A DNA stretch of 64,000 nt from Tritrichomonas musculus (taxonomy: Eukaryota; Parabasalia; Tritrichomonadida; Tritrichomonadidae). Shown here piece after piece: positions 59,951 to 64,000 of this stretch. The notes under the pieces are model-generated. The model saw only the letters and a program-made list of their open reading frames with translations, was not told where the DNA came from and made no database searches. The stretch spans positions 3,906,001-3,970,000 of the forward strand of contig JAPFFF010000004.1 of NCBI GenBank assembly GCA_039105265.1, given 5' to 3'. Made by a program: the position numbers and the translations under genes. Position 1 is the first letter of the stretch, and the number at the start of each line of letters is the position of its first letter.

Positions 59951-60379
59951 ATGGGAAAAGTTGCAAATCATGTTGTTACAATTATAAGCGCTGTACTGTT
60001 TTCTGCAGCCTGGTGGATGTTTGCCGATGGTATAGCTGCTACAGATGTCGAACCTGGATATGGACGAGGTGGATTTTATTTATACGTTCCTGGAATTATG
60101 ACAACAATAGGCTTCTTCTTAATGTCTAATCTTCCAACATCAATGTTTGAAAAAGATAATGATGATGAACACCAATGGTGGCAGAAGCTGATTTTGGTTC
60201 TTTCAATATTGTGCTATTGTGCAGGCATCATTTGCGCAATTTGGTGTTATGTTGCAAAGAAAAAGGATAGACAAACGAGTTTCACCAAGTGGAGAGGAAT
60301 TTCGTCAATTGTTCAAGCATTGATGATTACACTCGCAGGATTTATTTGGAACTTTTTATATAGGGATGATAGCTATTAA
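59951..60379 (+). CDS. TMEM50/Vps68 (UPF0220) family membrane protein
   Basis: A 142-aa protein with four predicted membrane segments at about 8-28, 42-62, 78-102 and 117-137. SAVLFSAAWWMFADGIAATD and the following Y-rich loop, VPGIMTTIGFFLMSNLPTSM, and the C-terminal hydrophobic segment match the Vps68/TMEM50 pattern (...GxxFxxGWWxxIDAxV..., ...HxxPGxxxTxxFxMIN...). Vps68 takes part in late-endosome/multivesicular body sorting, together with ESCRT components in yeast; animal TMEM50 proteins are less well understood. The length is usual for the family. Confidence 0.85.
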   Translation: MGKVANHVVTIISAVLFSAAWWMFADGIAATDVEPGYGRGGFYLYVPGIMTTIGFFLMSNLPTSMFEKDNDDEHQWWQKLILVLSILCYCAGIICAIWCYVAKKKDRQTSFTKWRGISSIVQALMITLAGFIWNFLYRDDSY

Positions 60380-60787
60380 ACATTAGGATTCTATTTTGAT
60401 TTTTTAAGGGAAATTTCTTTTTTACTATAGCTTAATCTCTATAATAAAATTATATTTGATTTAAATCATTTTCATGAGCAAAGAAGGACTACAATGTTCA
60501 AAAATGATCATATAAAATAAAGCGATTTGCTTTTGATCATTTTAATTATACTCAAATTTAATAATATATTTTTAGAAATTAAAAATTTTTAAACATACAA
60601 ACTAATTGCGTATGGCCGTTTCAAATATTAGATTGCAATTGAATTTTTAATAAAATGATTTTTTTTATAAAAAAAGATGAAGAATAATTATTAATTTTTT
60701 CCACAAGATTAATTTAATCAAGTAAATAATAATAAATCAAAAAGGCTAAAAGTTTTTTCTCATCCTTCATCATTATCAATACAAAAT
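60380..60787. other. Convergent 3' intergenic region with a short hairpin
   Basis: This lies between the ends of the TMEM50 gene and the C2 gene. AAAATGATCA (60501-60510) and TGATCATTTT (60534-60543) form perfect 10-base arms with a 23-base loop. No gene seen. Confidence 0.5.
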
Positions 60788-63700
60788 CTATTGTTGTAAT
60801 TCTTCAATTTCTCTTTCAAGTTTTTCAATTTCTTGATCAAGACTCTTAATTTCAACTTTAAGATTATTTATTTCTTTCTTAAGCTTGTTTGGAGACATAT
60901 TTTCAGGATCAGCTTGTTTTTCTTTAAGAGCATTGAGGTTTTGATCGTTATTAAAGAGAACCCTATCAGTAGATTTCATAGTTGGTCTCTTTTGGTTGTA
61001 TTTTTGAAGTGGTATAAGAACATTTTCTTGATAAATTCTTAAAGCATCTGAAACAACTCTTTCTTTAATTTCGTGCTTTCTCTCTTCTAATTCTTGTTCA
61101 AATTCTTCTTCTTGTTGTTGCTTTAATTGTTTCTCATTCAATTGTTCTTCTTCAGGAGTAACGACTTCTTCTTCTTCCTTTCCTTTTTCTTCCTCTTCTT
61201 CATAATAATTGGGTTCTAGTGCTTTGGTTGGGCTCTGCTTTTGCTCAACTTTCATATTATGCTTGATGTATGCTGTCATTGTTTGGTCGAATTTCTCTCT
61301 CTTTGTTCGTGGTCTATTTCTGGGTGATGAAGGATTACTTTCATAATAAATTTCTTCTTCTTCATCATAATGCTCTAGATTATCTTCTTCATATATTTCA
61401 AAATCGTTTGGTTTCTGTAAATTATCTGTATTTTCTTGATTATCTTGTGACAAATGATCTCCATCAACAGTCCAAGGTGGATTGGTGCTTATTTCTTCTT
61501 CTCCTCCTCCTTCTCTTTCAGGTGCTTCGACTATTTCTACATTCCCTGGTTCATTATGATCTTCTTGATTTCCAGTTGCTGCTTGATCTTGATCAACCAT
61601 ACAAGGTGGATTAGTGCCTATTTCTTCTTCTCCTTCTTCTCCTTGTGGAAGTTCTTCTTTTGTATTTCCTGAATTAGGTTGGACTTCAACATTTCCTGGT
61701 TCATTATGGTCTTCTTGATTTCCAGTTGCTGCTTGATCTTGATCAACCATACAAGGTGGATTAGTGCCTATTTCTTCTTCTCCTTCTTCTCCTTGTGGAA
61801 GTTCTTCTTTTGTATTTCCTGAATTAGGTTGGACTTCAACATTTCCTGGTTCATTATGGTCTTCTTGATTTCCAGTTGCTGCTTGATCTTGATCAACCAT
61901 ACAAGGTGGATTAGTGCCTATTTCTTCTTCTCCTTCTTCTCCTTGTGGAAGTTCTTCTTTTGTATTTCCTGAATTAGGTTGGACTTCAACATTTCCTGGT
62001 TCATTATGGTCTTCTTGATTTCCAGTTGCTGCTTGATCTTGATCAACCATACAAGGTGGATTAGTGCCTATTTCTTCTTCTCCTTCTTCTCCTTGTGGAA
62101 GTTCTTCTTTTGTATTTCCTGAATTAGGTTGGACTTCAACATTTCCTGGTTCATTATGGTCTTCTTGATTTCCAGTTGCTGCTTGATCTTGATCAACCAT
62201 ACAAGGTGGATTAGTGCCTATTTCTTCTCCTTCTCCTTCTTCTCCTTGTGGAAGTTCTCCTTTTGTATCTCCTAAGTTAGGCTGGACTTCAACATTTCCG
62301 GCAGGAGTATTCTTTTCTTGATTTTCAGTTGCTGCCTGACCTCCTTGATTTTCTGCTTCTGGCTGGTTCTGGTCAACCATCATTGGCGGTTTAATGCCTA
62401 TTTCTTCTTCTCCTTGTGATGTTTGATCATTTGTATTTACCGAATTAGGCGGTTCTTTTGAACTTACTACTTCTTGAGGCTCAATAGGATGCGATATTAA
62501 AGGTTCGGATTGTAAAGTAGAGTTTTGGGTTTCATTATCAATTTCTCCTTCATTTGGATGTTGTTCTTCCAGTGCTTTAATTTGTTCTTCATCCATAATC
62601 CAAGGTGGATCGCATTCAATTTTCTCTGCTTCTTGAGGTGGTGATTCTACTTGGTTTCCAGTATCGTGACTTTCATTTGTATTTTGTGCTTCAAATTCTT
62701 CAACATCAACCATCCAAGGTGGATTAGTTCCTATCGATTCTTCTTCTTGATGCATTTCAGGGCCATCTACATCAATCTCTCTTTTTTGAGATTCTGATTT
62801 TCCTTCTTCTGACGAAGTTGTTTCTTGTTTTTCTTGGTGTTCTATATGCGAAGTTGTTGTACCTGAATTAGACGTTGTAGTAGAAGTTGTTACCGTAGAG
62901 GTAGTGGTGGTTGTTGTGGAAACTGGTGAAGACGTGATAGTTTTTTCAGTTACGCTATTTGTCGTAACTGTTGTTGCATTATTCTGCGCGGCTAGAGGAT
63001 CTGTACATTTTACAAGGAGATGAATTTTTCCTCCTTTTTTAACATTTTTAAATGGTTGTAAATCGTACCACTTATCGGTCAGCTCAGTGAATGAAGCAGC
63101 TGGAATTTCTATTTTTGACATCTCTTTGTCTTTGACTAATTTATTATCATCTATTACGGTAATAATCAAATTTATCTCACTTCGGTTTCCAATTGAAAAA
63201 TGAAATTCATCATTCCAAACAGGATTGAGGTTTCCCTTGATAACTTTCGTTTGCTTTTTAATTCCTAATTGAACAGTACAATAAGGATCAGCTCCACTTG
63301 TGAAATCAACACTTGGGAGATCTTTTGCTTCTATTACAGTAACATCAAAATTACAATATTCAGGAAATAGGTTATTCTTATCAAATTTAATATCTAAAAT
63401 AGAATCATTTTCTTCATCGTCTGAAACATCATTAGTGGGTTCAAGGTGGATCTTAACATGTAAACGGCACTTTTCGTCATTTGTAGTTGACTTTAAGTCT
63501 ATCCATGAATCAAAATCAGTAGTGTCATCAGGAATTTCAGTTAACGGAAATTCACATTCGGCAACTATTTTGTCTTTATCTTCATCATCTTGATGATCTT
63601 TTAATTGTATATTAAAAATAGTTGAATATTTGGCTTCTGTGTGAAAATTAAAAGTTTGGTCCCAAGTTGGTTGAAGATTACCAATTTTAACACAAGTCCT

Positions 63701-64000
63701 TTCGATCCGTTTTCGACCTTTGATTTGTAGCGTAGTATAAAAATCAGGGGTTGAATCAGCTTTTTTCATATCTTTTAAATTTTCAGCACCTTCCAAAGAT
63801 ATGATATTAAAGGAGATTAAATATTTTTGCGCTTCATAACTATTTTGCGCGCCAACATTATCATCTCCAGTTTCATCAATTTGAGCTAACAAATCATCTA
63901 AGTCTGCATCAGAATTTGTTTTGCCGCTTTCTTTGAGATTTAAAACAAGGTGAATAGATCCTTTTACTTCACCTTGCTTGTTTTTGATTTCATACCAATT
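60788..64000 (-). CDS. Multi-C2-domain protein with NPPWMVD-type repeats (5' end outside window)
   Basis: The frame is open to the window edge, so the gene is partial (at least 1070 aa). The part seen begins in the end of one C2 domain (NWYEIKNKQGEVKGSIHLVL), then has a second C2 (63840-63420: YLISFNIISLEGAENLKDMK...TLQIKGRKRIERT...WDQTFNF) and a third (63360-63000: CNFDVTVIEAKDLPS...GADPYCTVQLG...NPVWNDEFHF). The third keeps several Asp typical of calcium binding (SGADPY, VIDDNKLVKDKE); the second lacks some. After a Thr/Ser-rich linker come nine PPW/PPC-type motifs in acidic sequence, five of them in repeats of 50 residues. The C-terminus has Glu-rich stretches and a final coiled coil (EINNLKVEIKSLDQEIEKLE). 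Multiple C2 domains suggest calcium-regulated membrane binding or tethering; the repeat region probably recruits partners. Confidence 0.85.
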   Translation of the reverse strand, partial: NWYEIKNKQGEVKGSIHLVLNLKESGKTNSDADLDDLLAQIDETGDDNVGAQNSYEAQKYLISFNIISLEGAENLKDMKKADSTPDFYTTLQIKGRKRIERTCVKIGNLQPTWDQTFNFHTEAKYSTIFNIQLKDHQDDEDKDKIVAECEFPLTEIPDDTTDFDSWIDLKSTTNDEKCRLHVKIHLEPTNDVSDDEENDSILDIKFDKNNLFPEYCNFDVTVIEAKDLPSVDFTSGADPYCTVQLGIKKQTKVIKGNLNPVWNDEFHFSIGNRSEINLIITVIDDNKLVKDKEMSKIEIPAASFTELTDKWYDLQPFKNVKKGGKIHLLVKCTDPLAAQNNATTVTTNSVTEKTITSSPVSTTTTTTSTVTTSTTTSNSGTTTSHIEHQEKQETTSSEEGKSESQKREIDVDGPEMHQEEESIGTNPPWMVDVEEFEAQNTNESHDTGNQVESPPQEAEKIECDPPWIMDEEQIKALEEQHPNEGEIDNETQNSTLQSEPLISHPIEPQEVVSSKEPPNSVNTNDQTSQGEEEIGIKPPMMVDQNQPEAENQGGQAATENQEKNTPAGNVEVQPNLGDTKGELPQGEEGEGEEIGTNPPCMVDQDQAATGNQEDHNEPGNVEVQPNSGNTKEELPQGEEGEEEIGTNPPCMVDQDQAATGNQEDHNEPGNVEVQPNSGNTKEELPQGEEGEEEIGTNPPCMVDQDQAATGNQEDHNEPGNVEVQPNSGNTKEELPQGEEGEEEIGTNPPCMVDQDQAATGNQEDHNEPGNVEVQPNSGNTKEELPQGEEGEEEIGTNPPCMVDQDQAATGNQEDHNEPGNVEIVEAPEREGGGEEEISTNPPWTVDGDHLSQDNQENTDNLQKPNDFEIYEEDNLEHYDEEEEIYYESNPSSPRNRPRTKREKFDQTMTAYIKHNMKVEQKQSPTKALEPNYYEEEEEKGKEEEEVVTPEEEQLNEKQLKQQQEEEFEQELEERKHEIKERVVSDALRIYQENVLIPLQKYNQKRPTMKSTDRVLFNNDQNLNALKEKQADPENMSPNKLKKEINNLKVEIKSLDQEIEKLEREIEELQQ
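61621..62220. repeat. Four 150-bp tandem repeats, apparently identical, within the C2 gene
   Basis: Units start at 61621, 61771, 61921 and 62071 and look base-for-base identical. Each encodes 50 residues including GTNPPCMVDQDQAATGNQ, EDHNEPGNVEVQPNSGN and TKEELPQGEEGE. Diverged partial units flank both sides (about 61500-61620 and 62221-62400). Identity at the DNA level points to recent expansion or gene conversion, and copy number may be collapsed or variable in an assembly. Confidence 0.95.

Noticed and set aside
1-64000. CRISPR arrays, operons, ribosomal RNA genes or bacterial insertion sequences
   Set aside because: No repeat-spacer pattern, no clustered co-directional bacterial-type genes and no GC-rich rRNA segments are present; the window is eukaryotic in character.

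Overview
The window looks like nuclear DNA from a parabasalid protist, most likely a tritrichomonad (Tritrichomonas foetus or a close relative). It is very AT-rich, has long genes that are almost all without introns, uses TAA, TAG and TGA as stops (standard code), and has short, very AT-rich gaps between genes. It also carries families typical of trichomonads: a broken BspA-like leucine-rich-repeat gene with the FARRDIK...IPSFI signature, a VIT/von Willebrand A protein with a cysteine-rich tail, a kinase-like/Sel1/ankyrin fusion, several very long coiled-coil proteins, and MULE-type DNA transposons. I name the organism from these traits only; no database was searched.

Layout. 1-13 kb: a large low-complexity coiled-coil protein and a small Q/P/K-rich protein in tandem on the minus strand, a VIT-vWA gene whose 5' end is out of frame, then a 1076-aa coiled-coil protein. 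13-20 kb: a Rab3GAP catalytic-subunit homologue and a second giant coiled-coil protein related to the first. 20-26 kb: an SFT2 Golgi-transport membrane protein divergent from a small NPF-containing protein, and a 1228-aa pseudokinase-Sel1-ankyrin-polyproline protein. 26-31 kb: an intact DDE transposase gene next to a 221-bp foldback repeat, a 63-bp tandem repeat, and a MULE-type MITE with 9-bp target duplications. 31-44 kb: housekeeping genes: a DENN-domain Rab exchange factor, two small unknown genes, a charged coiled-coil gene, a split ankyrin gene, GCP3 (gamma-tubulin complex), an Rpp21/Rpr2 RNase P subunit, an unknown gene and an armadillo-like helical-repeat gene. 44-49 kb: a decayed accessory zone with a MULE transposase in two frames, a BspA-like pseudogene, an orphan coding fragment and direct repeats. 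49-54 kb: a third giant coiled-coil protein and an emerin/LEM-like candidate nuclear-envelope protein. 54-60 kb: an almost gene-free 5-kb block bounded by perfect 25-bp terminal inverted repeats, with a second copy of the MULE MITE inside it. 60-64 kb: a TMEM50/Vps68 membrane protein and the 3' part of a multi-C2-domain protein with four 150-bp repeats that look identical.

Functional themes. Several independent genes touch membrane traffic (Rab3GAP1-like, DENN, SFT2, TMEM50/Vps68, C2 protein) or the cytoskeleton (GCP3, coiled coils). They are spread out and not arranged as an operon, so I read this as ordinary eukaryotic gene content. A short TTAACG or TTTTAAACG-like word lies close upstream of about eight start codons and may be a core-promoter or Myb-type element.

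I found no convincing new multi-gene system. The most interesting items are the TIR-bounded 5-kb block with its nested MITE, the pair of MITEs carrying a GC-richer, apparently captured coding-like segment, the split ankyrin gene whose two interruptions share a sequence, the Rab3GAP homologue with no arginine at the catalytic position, the emerin-like protein, and the nine-fold PPW-type motif in the C2 protein.
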